A DNA stretch of 64,000 nucleotides, from assembly GCA_009760885.1 (NCBI GenBank), contig CM019716.1, forward strand, positions 288,001 through 352,000, read 5' to 3'. Source of the stretch: Achatina immaculata (lineage: Eukaryota > Mollusca > Gastropoda > Stylommatophora > Achatinidae). Shown here one piece after another: positions 56,001 to 59,974 of this stretch. A program made the translations under genes and the position numbers. How positions within the stretch are numbered: position 1 is the stretch's first letter; each line of letters begins with the position of its first letter. The notes below the pieces were generated by a model. That model searched no databases. It saw only the letters and a list, made by a program, of their open reading frames with translations, and was not told the DNA's origin.

Positions 56001-57274
56001 GTCCAGTCTTTAGAAGTAATAGCAGAATACATGTCTGCTACATGCTCTTTTATATTCTCTCTTCTGCCATGCGCAAAGCCAATGTAACACTTACGCATTT
56101 AACATTCTGCTTTACATTGTCTTTGTCCTTCATTTTGTAAAAGACAATTACTGCGAATATTGTTCATGAAAGGAACATTTTATCTTTAGGCAATTTGATA
56201 ATCTTTCATGCAGTTACTAGACATTTAAAAAGAATATTGGTTTCTCTCAGCACCGATAGTAGTGGAAAAGCACTTATTTTTCTTTCTTTCACTAGTCATA
56301 CATCTTAAAAAGACGATACATTATAGATTGTCAGGCCTATGACGAGAAAAATAGTAAAAAGAATATATTTTTGTCACCAAAGCCACAGTATTCTAAACAA
56401 ATTTTAAAATACAAGGAAATTATAAGACAGTGGACAGGAAAGATGTCACACCTTAACTATTTTGTCATACAGATCCTCATTTTCTTTTGGCGTGGAACCC
56501 CGGAGGAGACATGACATCACAAATAGTAAACGTCTCTCTCACCAAGACAAAAGAGTAAAAAAAAAACCAAAATAGCACACGAATTCTACTAATTCCAACT
56601 CGGAGACAGGAATAACAAATTAAGTTTCCACCGTTTTGTTATTTTAAAATGTGTATAGCAACTCTGCCAACTTGAAATTATAGGGAGAGAGAAGAACTCA
56701 AATGCGAAATTCTTTATTTGAAAGGAAAAGCAGAAGCCGGGACAAATAGGTGTCCGAAAAATGCTTTATCGACAGTGATTTTTTTAAAAACTGGAAATGC
56801 CCCGGAAAAACGGTACGTCTGGCAACCCTATGTATGTGGGGGCTAATTCTGTTGTTTAGTATTTTGTTTGCAAATACTGTATATGCATTACTGTATGTAC
56901 CAGTTGTTTACAAATGCCCACAGCTAACTTTGAGTGTAAGCTATGAGGGTAACTCAACTAAGTTAATCCTAAATATTCAGCGAATGTTTGCCGAAATTCC
57001 ATATAAGCACGACTGTCACAGGTTTAGAATTTTCTAAATACATAAATGTCCTTGTGAAGCAGTTTTTCATATTCATAAAATTCACTGCATTGTTTTGTCC
57101 ACTCATGGGGTGTGTTACCTTTACAGGATCTCAGGGCCAGCGTCCTTTGACTACATTGATGCCTATCCAAAGGTTATGCTCGCATGTTTGAATACAGCCA
57201 TGAGCATCTTAGACAGACAGAATTTGCCTCTAGATTTGGAAGAGTTTACCCAGTTGATTGAGTGTGGTTTATAG
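12606..57274 (+). CDS. mtnK: 5-methylthioribose kinase-like gene, seven exons over 44.7 kb
   Basis: Exons are 12606-12671, 35310-35441, 39892-40060, 41585-41840, 45231-45408, 48786-48891 and 57127-57274. All have AG/GT borders, and all phases agree except between exons 2 and 3. MtnK phosphorylates 5-methylthioribose in methionine salvage. Visible kinase features are EIIQGGHLNHVGRL (G-loop region), SCIVKVYMNYAK (Lys for ATP), LEDF at the hinge, IHGDLHLENIMF (catalytic Asp loop) and IDTDCVRVGPEAYDLG, which stands where MtnK has its IDxE metal motif and GPxxFDxG. The seven exons give about 350 residues. MtnK is about 400, so one exon of 40-50 codons, phase 0 to 1, should lie in 35442-39891. I could not find it. 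The C-terminal part lacks the twin Arg of bacterial MtnK. It may be a working paralogue, a different sugar kinase, or a pseudogene if the exon is truly lost. Confidence 0.82.
13025..13380. repeat. ~20-bp minisatellite plus (TA)n
   Basis: The unit 'gatttgatatatacattacc' is repeated about 15 times with variants (cagact, cgattt). It starts next to a (TA)n run at 13044-13077. Confidence 0.95.
13940..14160 (+). repeat. Dispersed repeat shared with 30655-30850
   Basis: It contains 'agtccccatggcggtggag' and, further on, 'gatgctgtgcctcaacattct'. Both recur in the same order at 30700 and 30815. It is therefore an interspersed repeat of unknown class, without visible coding motifs. Confidence 0.6.
14207..14448. 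repeat. 20-bp minisatellite, ~12 copies
   Basis: The unit 'gggaaactgttgtatagagc' is repeated almost perfectly about 12 times. Because 20 is not a multiple of 3, all frames are visited, which produces long spurious ORFs. Confidence 0.97.
15108..17880. repeat. 41-bp satellite, ~67 copies
   Basis: The unit is about 41 bp: 'tgacacacgcccttacttgc' followed by 'ctgaccagatcactgttatc'. The array spans 2.77 kb. The left two thirds are homogeneous. From about 16500 to the right, units become 39-40 bp ('tttacttggtgaccag', 'gtattcctgacac') and more diverged. It lies in intron 1 of the kinase gene. Confidence 0.97.
18045..18700. repeat. 39-bp minisatellite, ~17 copies
   Basis: The unit contains 'ctagtaggtccactgccgcc' followed by 'tcccagtcattatctctat'. 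Since 39 is 13 codons, both strands stay open for more than 100 codons in the right part. I consider those ORFs by-products of the repeat. Confidence 0.95.
19149..19409 (-). mobile_element. tRNA-derived SINE, complete, 9-bp TSD
   Basis: Read on the minus strand it has a Pol III A box 'tggcgaagtgg' (19388-19398) and a B box 'ggttcgaatc' (19345-19354), followed by a ~170-bp body. It is flanked by 'acagtataa' at 19140-19148 and 19410-19418. Body fragments recur at 1990-2131 and 47036-47250. Confidence 0.88.
19955..20575. repeat. 24-bp minisatellite with higher-order structure
   Basis: There are about 25 copies of a 24-bp unit around 'cttgataactgta'. Two linked variants alternate: 'gtagtaacagg' and 'gcagtaacaag'. 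With 8 codons per unit, three frames stay open for 190-199 codons; these are not genes. Confidence 0.97.
20640..20945. repeat. ~27-bp minisatellite
   Basis: Loosely conserved units of 'gtggataaattaatctggct' plus 'aaaagta' are repeated about ten times. Confidence 0.9.
21490..21930 (+). mobile_element. LINE 3'-end fragment with (GA)n tail
   Basis: The frame from 21494 to 21880 encodes the C-terminus of a LINE RT protein: NSFQTKCLRRIRQIFWPD, then RRWRWLGHVLRM, then GRPKETWRRTTEK, then AKDRHLWKTL. It is followed by (GA)n at 21886-21923. A reverse copy of its end lies at 9034-9222. Confidence 0.9.
21948..22053. mobile_element. hAT-type miniature element
   Basis: The ends 'cagtgctttccagcc' and, reversed, 'cagtgcttcccaacc' are the CAGTGGTTC-type TIRs of hAT elements. 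The flanking 8-mers (ctataagc, atctgagc) match at 5 of 8 positions, consistent with an old insertion. Confidence 0.65.
22632..22811 (+). mobile_element. 180-bp element with 18-bp TIRs around a tRNA-like core
   Basis: 'gtaaagtaagagaacaca' at 22632-22649 is inverted at 22793-22810. Between them, 22671-22725 looks like a tRNA 5'-half and T arm: an A-box-like 'tggttagacgg' and a perfect B box 'ggttcgaatcc' (22713-22723). No intact acceptor stem is seen, so it is not a tRNA gene. Confidence 0.65.
22812..23515. other. Unassigned stretch with (TA)n
   Basis: No gene is recognised. A 26-bp piece 'gagaaagatacgatattgct' is duplicated at about 22895 and 22938, and a (TA)n run sits at 23417-23460. Confidence 0.4.
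23520..27316 (-). pseudogene. Penelope-like element, left arm
   Basis: Read on the minus strand it has the order of a Penelope-like RT followed by a GIY-YIG-like endonuclease. Blocks seen are LSVLGKDLQFLPLHPSVDQF, then CKGGGIACWKRELY, then GRPIVSSCF, then ITLDIVPLYTPNP, then MGTKMSPNH, then SHSYILYSSSHH, and CKRCNMKCTEETGLCLRDRF near 24500. Stops and frameshifts are frequent. The catalytic YxDD segment expected after MGTKMSPNH is absent. A LINE interrupts it at 25269-25831. It lies in intron 1 of the kinase gene, antisense to it. Confidence 0.88.
25269..25831 (-). mobile_element. LINE 3'-end inserted in the Penelope arm, 10-bp TSD
   Basis: 'gaaagaaatc' flanks the insert at 25259-25268 and 25832-25841. 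The right arm keeps the empty site once, at about 28939-28948. The minus frame encodes VLKCYIEPILLYGSESW, then RRMLRIPWTAK, then QCTFIGHAMRRGG, then RRSRGRPREM and ASRHGT, and ends in a (GAT)n tail. It is 5'-truncated. Confidence 0.95.
27462..30641 (+). pseudogene. Penelope-like element, right arm
   Basis: The plus strand carries PLE blocks in order: LSVLGKDLQFLPLHPSVDQF, then FNRSLRLKCHF, then CKGGGIACWKREL, then GRPIVSSCFYPTEQISDFL, then YRTITLDVVPLYTPNP, then MGTKMSPNH, then DNFIRFIKKFNPAISFTYHV, then VNCLDITVTI, then DSHSYILYSSSHHITYKDS. Near 29650 it carries CKRCNMKCTEETGLCLRNRF and RQHLNDI, matching the GIY-YIG linker 'yvGeTgr.Lr.Rf.eHl'. The YxDD box is missing between MGTKMSPNH and DNFIRF. 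Several stops make it nonfunctional. Confidence 0.9.
30655..30850 (+). repeat. Dispersed repeat shared with 13940-14160
   Basis: It directly follows the right PLE arm. It shares 'agtccccatggcggtgga' and 'cgatgttgtgcttcaacact' with the earlier copy. Confidence 0.6.
30950..31110. repeat. ~20-bp minisatellite
   Basis: Units of 'aaattacttgcagctatcat' are repeated about eight times with substitutions. Confidence 0.9.
31505..31620 (-). mobile_element. LINE 3'-terminal fragment
   Basis: 'cattcatttgcatg', 'ggaactttgcc' and 'ctcctgtaggcctctcggtt' match the 3' ends of the LINEs at 38655-39320 and 40525-40965. Only the last ~110 bp is present. Confidence 0.8.
31656..34190 (-). mobile_element. LINE with endonuclease and RT, 13-bp TSD
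   Basis: It is bounded by 'tgcttaaaagcat' at 31643-31655 and 34191-34203. From 34190 leftward the minus strand encodes an APE-type endonuclease: IIQVYAPT, then MGDFNAKVGKG, then DQIDNVLINKRFW, then DCNSDHDPL. RT follows: KKGKATGPDNIT, then EQFGFVEGK, then RQGCVLSPDLF. The catalytic box reads RYSNDTVL, so the first Asp of xADD is changed. The C-terminal block (RRMLRIPWT, GRPREM, ASRHGT) and a (GAT)n tail end it. Frameshifts split the ORF. It is the longest copy of the family also seen at 25269-25831 and 47310-47950. Confidence 0.93.
34204..34833. other. Unassigned stretch with (TC)n/(CA)n
   Basis: No gene is recognised. A (TC)n-(CA)n tract spans about 34558-34610. Confidence 0.4.
34834..35023. 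mobile_element. hAT-type miniature element
   Basis: The ends 'cgatggctcttaac' and, reversed, 'cagtggttcttaat' are hAT-like TIRs. The flanks gactaaat and gcttagat are degenerate 8-bp duplications. Confidence 0.65.
35310..35441 (+). CDS. mtnK: Kinase exon 2 (G-loop and ATP Lys)
   Basis: The exon has 44 codons between 'ttttcaag' and 'gtaggt', phase 0 at both ends. It encodes LKFEIIQGGHLNHVGRL, the kinase glycine-rich loop equivalent with the conserved Gly and Asn, and TKSCIVKVYMNYAK with the ATP-anchoring Lys. Confidence 0.85.
35442..36579. other. Intron 2 of the kinase gene, first part
   Basis: I looked here for the missing kinase exon (phase 0 in, phase 1 out) and found no candidate encoding kinase-like sequence. 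No other feature is recognised. Confidence 0.35.
36580..37264. mobile_element. hAT-type miniature element enlarged by a 30-bp tandem array
   Basis: The left end is 'caggaattcttaacc' and the right end, reversed, 'cagtgattcttaact'. The flanks tctcagaa and ccttagat are similar 8-mers. A 30-bp minisatellite fills 36655-37082. Confidence 0.65.
36655..37082. repeat. 30-bp minisatellite, ~14 copies
   Basis: The unit is 'gaacagctgtggacccc' plus 'atttcctccctga'. Ten codons per unit keep several frames open (for example SLRTAVDPIS on the plus strand); no gene is inferred. Confidence 0.95.
37470..37690 (+). mobile_element. I-like LINE 3'-end fragment with (GAA)n tail
   Basis: The plus frame encodes TNKCPCAFGVQKSQHILETC followed by PTY and IWPEGEE. 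This is the terminal Cys/His cluster of LINEs with RNase H, as in the element at 57443-61700. It ends in (GAA)n at about 37668-37685. Confidence 0.8.
37700..38654. other. Unassigned intron 2 sequence
   Basis: A 97-codon ORF at 37956-38249 has no motif I recognise. Otherwise it is AT-rich and featureless. Confidence 0.3.
38655..39320 (-). mobile_element. LINE 3' fragment with an open C-terminal ORF
   Basis: A 221-codon minus ORF (38664-39329) encodes ESFEYLGSLLTNNGDTMREI, then FLRACIFPIATYACETW, then CYRRVLQISWTQ, then KYFGRIKRHDNLEK and RKRGRPRRRR. This is the C-terminal part of an RT protein. The 3' end abuts 'ttaattcattcatttgcatg'. It shares its family with 40525-40965 and 62590-64000. Confidence 0.9.
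39892..40060 (+). CDS. mtnK: Kinase exon 3 (hinge and first C-lobe helix)
   Basis: The acceptor is 'aaattccag' and the donor 'gtaatt'. The exon is 169 nt long and needs one base from the preceding exon. It encodes FLEDFPNHEEWGQVL, then ARIADVLVGLHSATH, like the 'MEDL...igeFLgktlf.ts' block of MtnK. The entry phase does not match exon 2, which shows that an exon is missing between them. Confidence 0.85.
40155..40262. repeat. (GTT)n-rich microsatellite
   Basis: Imperfect 'gttgttgttgtt' with 'atagtt' interruptions. Confidence 0.9.
40525..40965 (-). mobile_element. LINE 3' fragment with a triplicated terminus
   Basis: It is homologous to 38655-39050. Its terminal 'cttgcggaactttgcctccc' unit is present three times in tandem at 40535-40600. 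The ORF is broken. Confidence 0.85.
40966..41584. other. Unassigned intron 3 sequence
   Basis: No gene or repeat recognised up to the acceptor of kinase exon 4. Confidence 0.3.
41585..41840 (+). CDS. mtnK: Kinase exon 4 (catalytic loop)
   Basis: The acceptor is 'cataccag', giving phase agreement with exon 3 (AG plus G), and the donor is 'gtaagc'. It encodes KQVNFLCQAQFVKPLQANH, matching the 'N.elC.iTe..vf..Py' segment of MtnK. It then encodes VIEASRMVREWMS and CCIHGDLHLENIMFN, with the catalytic HGD. Confidence 0.9.
41928..42408. mobile_element. hAT-type nonautonomous element, 8-bp TSD
   Basis: The TIRs are 'cagtggtttccaattggtgg' and, reversed, 'cagtggttaccaattagc', with matching 'ggtccg' just inside. 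The TSD is tgctagat (41920-41927) and tgttagac (42409-42416). No coding sequence is present. Confidence 0.85.
42560..42801. repeat. Single arm related to the inverted-repeat element at 3577-4286
   Basis: 'cagcttcattaattaac' and 'cacagttgtaatgtttcg', followed by 'caccttaatcgtgcac', are diverged from the arm at 3605-3665. No opposite arm is visible nearby. Confidence 0.5.
42802..45151 (-). mobile_element. I-like LINE, copy B, truncated at both ends
   Basis: It is about 95% identical by eye to 58204-60543. The minus strand encodes the end of the endonuclease region, then RT: KPRKSPGPDGVSNEMIKNLG, then QQAGFRQYYSTEGQ, then WIDLKKAFDKVW. The segment with YADD is frameshifted (43645-43860), then SWTNKWSVSINTEKSSTT follows. 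It stops inside the RNase H domain at YTDGYAHNAI. In this copy the endonuclease-to-RT junction is in frame, unlike copy A. It lies in intron 4 of the kinase gene, antisense. Confidence 0.93.
45231..45408 (+). CDS. mtnK: Kinase exon 5 (metal-binding motif)
   Basis: It runs from acceptor 'gatcctag' to donor 'gttagt', entering in phase 0 and leaving in phase 1. It encodes LIDTDCVRVGPEAYDLGLM then VSNYVLLFHYHKEL. In MtnK this is ID-P-E...GP.gFD.G; here the second acid of DxE is Asp. Confidence 0.88.
45409..46049. other. Unassigned intron 5 sequence
   Basis: No gene is recognised. A G-tract sits at about 45850-45865, and two short similar blocks are at 45770-45860 and 45890-45970. Confidence 0.3.
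46050..46235 (-). mobile_element. LINE 3'-terminal fragment with (GAT)n tail
   Basis: The minus frame encodes TWRRDIMTVLRDKGCTWKEA and ends in the (GAT)n tract at 46053-46080. This is typical of the C-terminal end of a LINE protein. A short part (46205-46240) is duplicated at 46458-46495. Confidence 0.6.
46236..46600. repeat. (CT)n-rich low-complexity tracts
   Basis: Imperfect (CT)n runs lie at about 46236-46345 and 46490-46590. A (TA)n run is at about 46962-47012. Confidence 0.9.
47036..47250 (-). mobile_element. SINE copy, diverged
   Basis: 'atatggtgttag', 'gacctatcagtgcacta' and 'ttccttcccta' match the SINE at 19149-19409 in order. The Pol III boxes are eroded. Confidence 0.65.
47310..47950 (+). 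mobile_element. LINE 3' fragment, same family as 31656-34190
   Basis: The plus frame encodes VDRFKYLGTIITTDEKYHN, then VLKCYVEPILFYGCEAW, then EMWFIRRMLKVAWTAK, then IEGRRDRGRKREK and ATRHGT then stop (47947). One internal stop at 47609 and a shortened segment before GKLEH break it. Confidence 0.9.
47951..48785. other. Unassigned intron 5 sequence
   Basis: Several ORFs of 60-100 codons exist on both strands, but none has a motif I recognise. Confidence 0.3.
48786..48891 (+). CDS. mtnK: Kinase exon 6
   Basis: It has 106 nt between 'ctctttcag' and 'gtatgt'. Phases match exon 5 (A plus TC gives Ile) and exon 7 (TG plus G gives Trp). It encodes MYLDGMEQALQGKFKRQF then VEHQILVFMAMEIIA. It sits where MtnK has the helix with its twin Arg, but no adjacent Arg pair is present. 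Confidence 0.75.
48986..49172. mobile_element. hAT-type miniature element with 8-bp TSD
   Basis: The ends are inverted: 'aagtgattctaaagtaggag' and, reversed, 'cactgatccagaacaaggag'. Inner arms 'gaggaatttcaag' are also inverted. The TSD is gtctagat (48978-48985) and gtctggat (49173-49180). Confidence 0.75.
49181..50199. other. Unassigned intron 6 sequence
   Basis: No gene or repeat family is recognised. A short (TATT)n and (GTCT)n are at about 49365-49470. Confidence 0.3.
50200..52110 (-). pseudogene. Penelope-like element, left arm, 5'-truncated
   Basis: The minus strand carries the late RT and thumb part: YSSSHPITYKDSIPF, then LRHLCAGDLDFHNQAHGM, then RQGGYLEHIVASSLNHISHI. A broken GIY-YIG-like part and the 3' region follow. 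It is related to palindrome 1 but is a different subcopy. The GIY-YIG Cys-rich lead-in is interrupted by stops. Confidence 0.85.
52166..54046 (+). pseudogene. Penelope-like element, right arm, 5'-truncated
   Basis: This is the mirror copy of 50200-52110, with the plus-strand ORF at 52435-52626 holding the same RT-thumb block. It begins at 'tcgccctcaaaatccaactc'. Its 3' end at about 54046 corresponds to the outer end of the left arm. Confidence 0.85.
54130..56000 (-). pseudogene. hAT transposase pseudogene (ZBED/KIAA1586-like)
   Basis: On the minus strand, from right to left, it encodes GIAIDASDHDAEKIFPLIVQ, then NGLTIKVIKLGSLKNETASE, then IAFCSDNTDMNFGG. Next come NNVFTKLKSELNENLLSAGC and DVKTIIVKLFNYFSVY. 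At the left end, about 54135-54330, it encodes ELLKLCEFIFSVPKHNTSV, SLKNAH and SCSEFYDYVSQW, which resemble the hAT C-terminal dimerisation domain. Frameshifts and stops separate these blocks. A 29-bp tandem array has expanded inside the coding part. It lies in intron 6 of the kinase gene. Confidence 0.85.
54616..54877. repeat. 29-bp minisatellite inside the transposase pseudogene
   Basis: There are about nine copies of 'aaaggtgtcatccacctctg' plus 'tacataagc'. On the minus strand the first unit continues the transposase frame (YVQRW), so the array arose by expansion of coding sequence. Confidence 0.95.
56001..57126. other. Unassigned intron 6 sequence
   Basis: No gene or repeat is recognised before the acceptor of kinase exon 7. 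Confidence 0.3.
57127..57274 (+). CDS. mtnK: Kinase exon 7 (terminal)
   Basis: After 'ctttacag', 48 codons and TAG at 57272-57274: ISGPASFDYIDAYPKVML, then ACLNTAMSILDRQNLPLDL, then EEFTQLIECGL. The frame is fixed by the phase of exon 6. No exact AATAAA is seen before the LINE that starts at about 57443. Confidence 0.8.
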
Positions 57275-57479
57275 CCGTCACGTTTTATTTTATCTGCAGC
57301 AAGTTCTTTTTCTTTAATTATTTATTAATCTGCATAATTGACACAAAAGTTTTTTTTTTATAATTATTAGATTCTTTACTTTTTCCAAGTGTACATTGTA
57401 TGTTTAAAAAAACTGTTTCCTTTACATCAGCAGTCTACACATTTACTTCTTCTTCTTCTTCTTCGTTCGCACTGTCTGT

Positions 57480-58200
57480 CTATATCTGCAGTCCTGTCTC
57501 TTGGATAAATTTCACTGTTTTTTGTAATTCATGTATGGAACCGTAGAGCTTATCTTCTTTAGTGGTTTCACTAGGCCAGTAATTATTTCTCAGTGTCTCG
57601 TAGTTGATGCAGTTCTGGAGGATATGTTCCACGGTTTGGGGCACCTGGGCACATGTACATAGATTAGTAGTACCAACCTTAAACTTTGTATACATATGAC
57701 TTCGGAGTCGGCTGTGTCCTGTTCGGAGACGGAAGATGGTGACTTGTTCCTTTCTGTTTAGCATGTGATAGTCATCATGTGGTGGTGTTTGTGGCTTCCT
57801 GTAGGTTTTTATCATGCTTTTCTTCTGATTATAGGTGACTGGTATGTCTGGTTGCTCCATTTCAGTGCCCTCTTTGGCCAGATGGTCAGCTTTCTCATTG
57901 CCTGGTATCCCACAGTGGGAGGGAATCCACTGCAAAGTGACTCCATGTTGTAAGCCAATTTTTGACAAGGCATCCTTAAGGTCTGGTAGTTTGTTGCACT
58001 GAAGAGCCTCCAGTACTGATCTTGCATCTGTGAGAATTACTACAGGACATGTATCAATTCTGGAGTCTGATAGTTTTTCAACTGCAGCAATAATTGCCCT
58101 AACTTCTGCATCAAAGTTGTTGCAGTATTTACCAGTGGGTATGGAAATCTTGTCAATGGTGTTGTTTGGATATTCAATATATGCTCCTGCCCCTCCATTT
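57480..58200 (-). CDS. LINE copy A, RNase H and C-terminal Cys/His part (frameshifted)
   Basis: After the A-run the shifted frame reads NNFDAEVRAIIAAV, then ILTDARSVLEAL, then LQWIPSHCGIPGNEKADHLA. With the TDGS of the preceding ORF this supplies the D-E-D-D residues of RNase H1. The terminus holds CTCAQVPQTVEHILQNC, a CCHC-like cluster, and stops at 57480. Confidence 0.88.
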
Positions 58201-59950
58201 TTATGGCATTATGTGCAGATCCATCTGTATACACACATATCCAGGTGTCACATGGATATTTGTCATCTAGAACACTAAGTGTGGCTATTGATCTTACAAG
58301 ACTGCTCTGCATCTCACCATTCTGCACATCTTTCACTTCAGTCTGAATAGTTATTTGTGTATAATCTGCTTCTTTCCATGGTGTATGCTCTGGTACAGAT
58401 GATAATGGAGTGACTACAGTTGGAAGGTCAGGTATCAGCTTACGCATACGCTTGGCCTGATGAATGAAGCTGCTTCTTTTAAGCCGTCCTAATGCCAAGT
58501 TATTGAATCTCTCCTTCAGGGGATGGCTTACAGAGCTAAGGAATTTTTCTCCCATGGTCATGACCTTTGTGTCTCTACGTTCCTTTAGCGGTTGAACACC
58601 AACTATTTTCTGCATTTCTACTATTGGTGTGGACCTCATGGCACCTGTGATAATCCGTAGTGACTGATTTTGAACCTTGTCTAGATTATGCAGCGTAGTG
58701 TTTGATGCTGTGCACCAAGATGTTGAGCCATATTCTAAATGTGGTAGAATACTTTGCTGATATACGTTCTTGAGGATTCTTTCACTAGCTCCCCATGTAG
58801 TCCCACTCAATTTTCTTAATATGGCTAGTTTTCTTCTGGCTTTTGCTTCTGCACTGTTGATGTGTTGCTTCCAAGTCAGTTTTGAGTCAAGAGTCACTCC
58901 TAAGTAAGTGGGTTGGTTGTCCATCCTTAAGGGTATTTCATTTACAAAGATCTTACCTGCTTTCTGTTTAGATGAGAGGGTGAACAGAGTGGTACTTGAT
59001 TTCTCTGTGTTGATACTTACACACCATTTGTTTGTCCATGATGTCAAGATGTCTGCTGCTCTTTGGAGTCTCTGTGTAGCAACTGTCGCATATTCATCTG
59101 TACACCACATGACCAGATCATCTGCATACAGTGCTGCTTTGATTCCATAGGGAAGTTCCTTGACCAGGTCATTAATGAATACAAGGAATAGTGTAGGCGA
59201 AAGGACTCCTCCTTGTGGTACACCGTGTCGCAGAAGTACTTTCTGGCTTTTGTGTCCATCCATTACTACTCTAGCTCTTCTATTGTGTAAATAGGACTTT
59301 ATCCAGTTGTACAGTCTTCCATTCACATTGCAGTTTCTTAGTTTCCACAACAGACCTTTTTTCCATACTTTATCAAAGGCTTTCTTCAGGTCTATCCACG
59401 CTGCTAGTACAAGGTTTTTCTCTTGGAATGCATCCTCAATCTCTTGAGAGAGATAGGTCACTTGATCTTCCGTACTGTAGTACTGCCTAAATCCTGCTTG
59501 TTGTGGAACGAGAAGGTTTTCACTTTCTAGGTACCATTTTAGCCTCAGGTCAATGATGCGTTCCATCGTTTTGCATAGGCAGCTAGTGAGACTGATTGGC
59601 CTGTAGCTGGAGGCAGTATCACTGTTTTTCCCTGGTTTTAGCAGTGGTACCATGCTTGCTTCCTTCCAGATTTGAGGTAACTTACCTGTGCTCCAGCACA
59701 TATTGAAAATATCCAACAGCTTTCCCATTGCTGCCATTCCCAGGTTCTTGATCATTTCATTGGACACTCCATCTGGTCCTGGTGATTTCCTTGGTTTCAG
59801 TTTACTAACTGCTAGGTCTAACTCACTGCGTGTGATTGGTGCATCCATGACCTCCACTTTTCTGACTTGTTCCTCCTCTTTCTGTGGCTCGATGCGCACT
59901 GTACGCTCCTTCTCTGGATGGATATCAATGTTGCAGTCCTGTGCAAACAT
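58040..59950 (-). CDS. LINE copy A, reverse transcriptase and start of RNase H
   Basis: The 636-codon ORF is in the same frame as the endonuclease ORF. It has the RT blocks KPRKSPGPDGVSNEMIKN, then YRPISLTSCLCKTMERI, then PQQAGFRQYYSTEDQVTY, then WIDLKKAFDKVWKKGL, then HGVPQGGVLSPTLFLVF, then ALYADDLVMW (intact catalytic YADD), then TYLGVTLDSKLTWKQHI. Near its end the RNase H motif YTDGSAHNAIK appears, after which a +1 frameshift in an A-run (58196-58203) diverts the frame. Confidence 0.92.
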   Translation of the reverse strand: MFAQDCNIDIHPEKERTVRIEPQKEEEQVRKVEVMDAPITRSELDLAVSKLKPRKSPGPDGVSNEMIKNLGMAAMGKLLDIFNMCWSTGKLPQIWKEASMVPLLKPGKNSDTASSYRPISLTSCLCKTMERIIDLRLKWYLESENLLVPQQAGFRQYYSTEDQVTYLSQEIEDAFQEKNLVLAAWIDLKKAFDKVWKKGLLWKLRNCNVNGRLYNWIKSYLHNRRARVVMDGHKSQKVLLRHGVPQGGVLSPTLFLVFINDLVKELPYGIKAALYADDLVMWCTDEYATVATQRLQRAADILTSWTNKWCVSINTEKSSTTLFTLSSKQKAGKIFVNEIPLRMDNQPTYLGVTLDSKLTWKQHINSAEAKARRKLAILRKLSGTTWGASERILKNVYQQSILPHLEYGSTSWCTASNTTLHNLDKVQNQSLRIITGAMRSTPIVEMQKIVGVQPLKERRDTKVMTMGEKFLSSVSHPLKERFNNLALGRLKRSSFIHQAKRMRKLIPDLPTVVTPLSSVPEHTPWKEADYTQITIQTEVKDVQNGEMQSSLVRSIATLSVLDDKYPCDTWICVYTDGSAHNAIKMEGQEHILNIQTTPLTRFPYPLVNTATTLMQKLGQLLLQLKNYQTPELIHVL

Positions 59951-59974
59951 GCAGCAAAGTGATCTGCTACCTGC

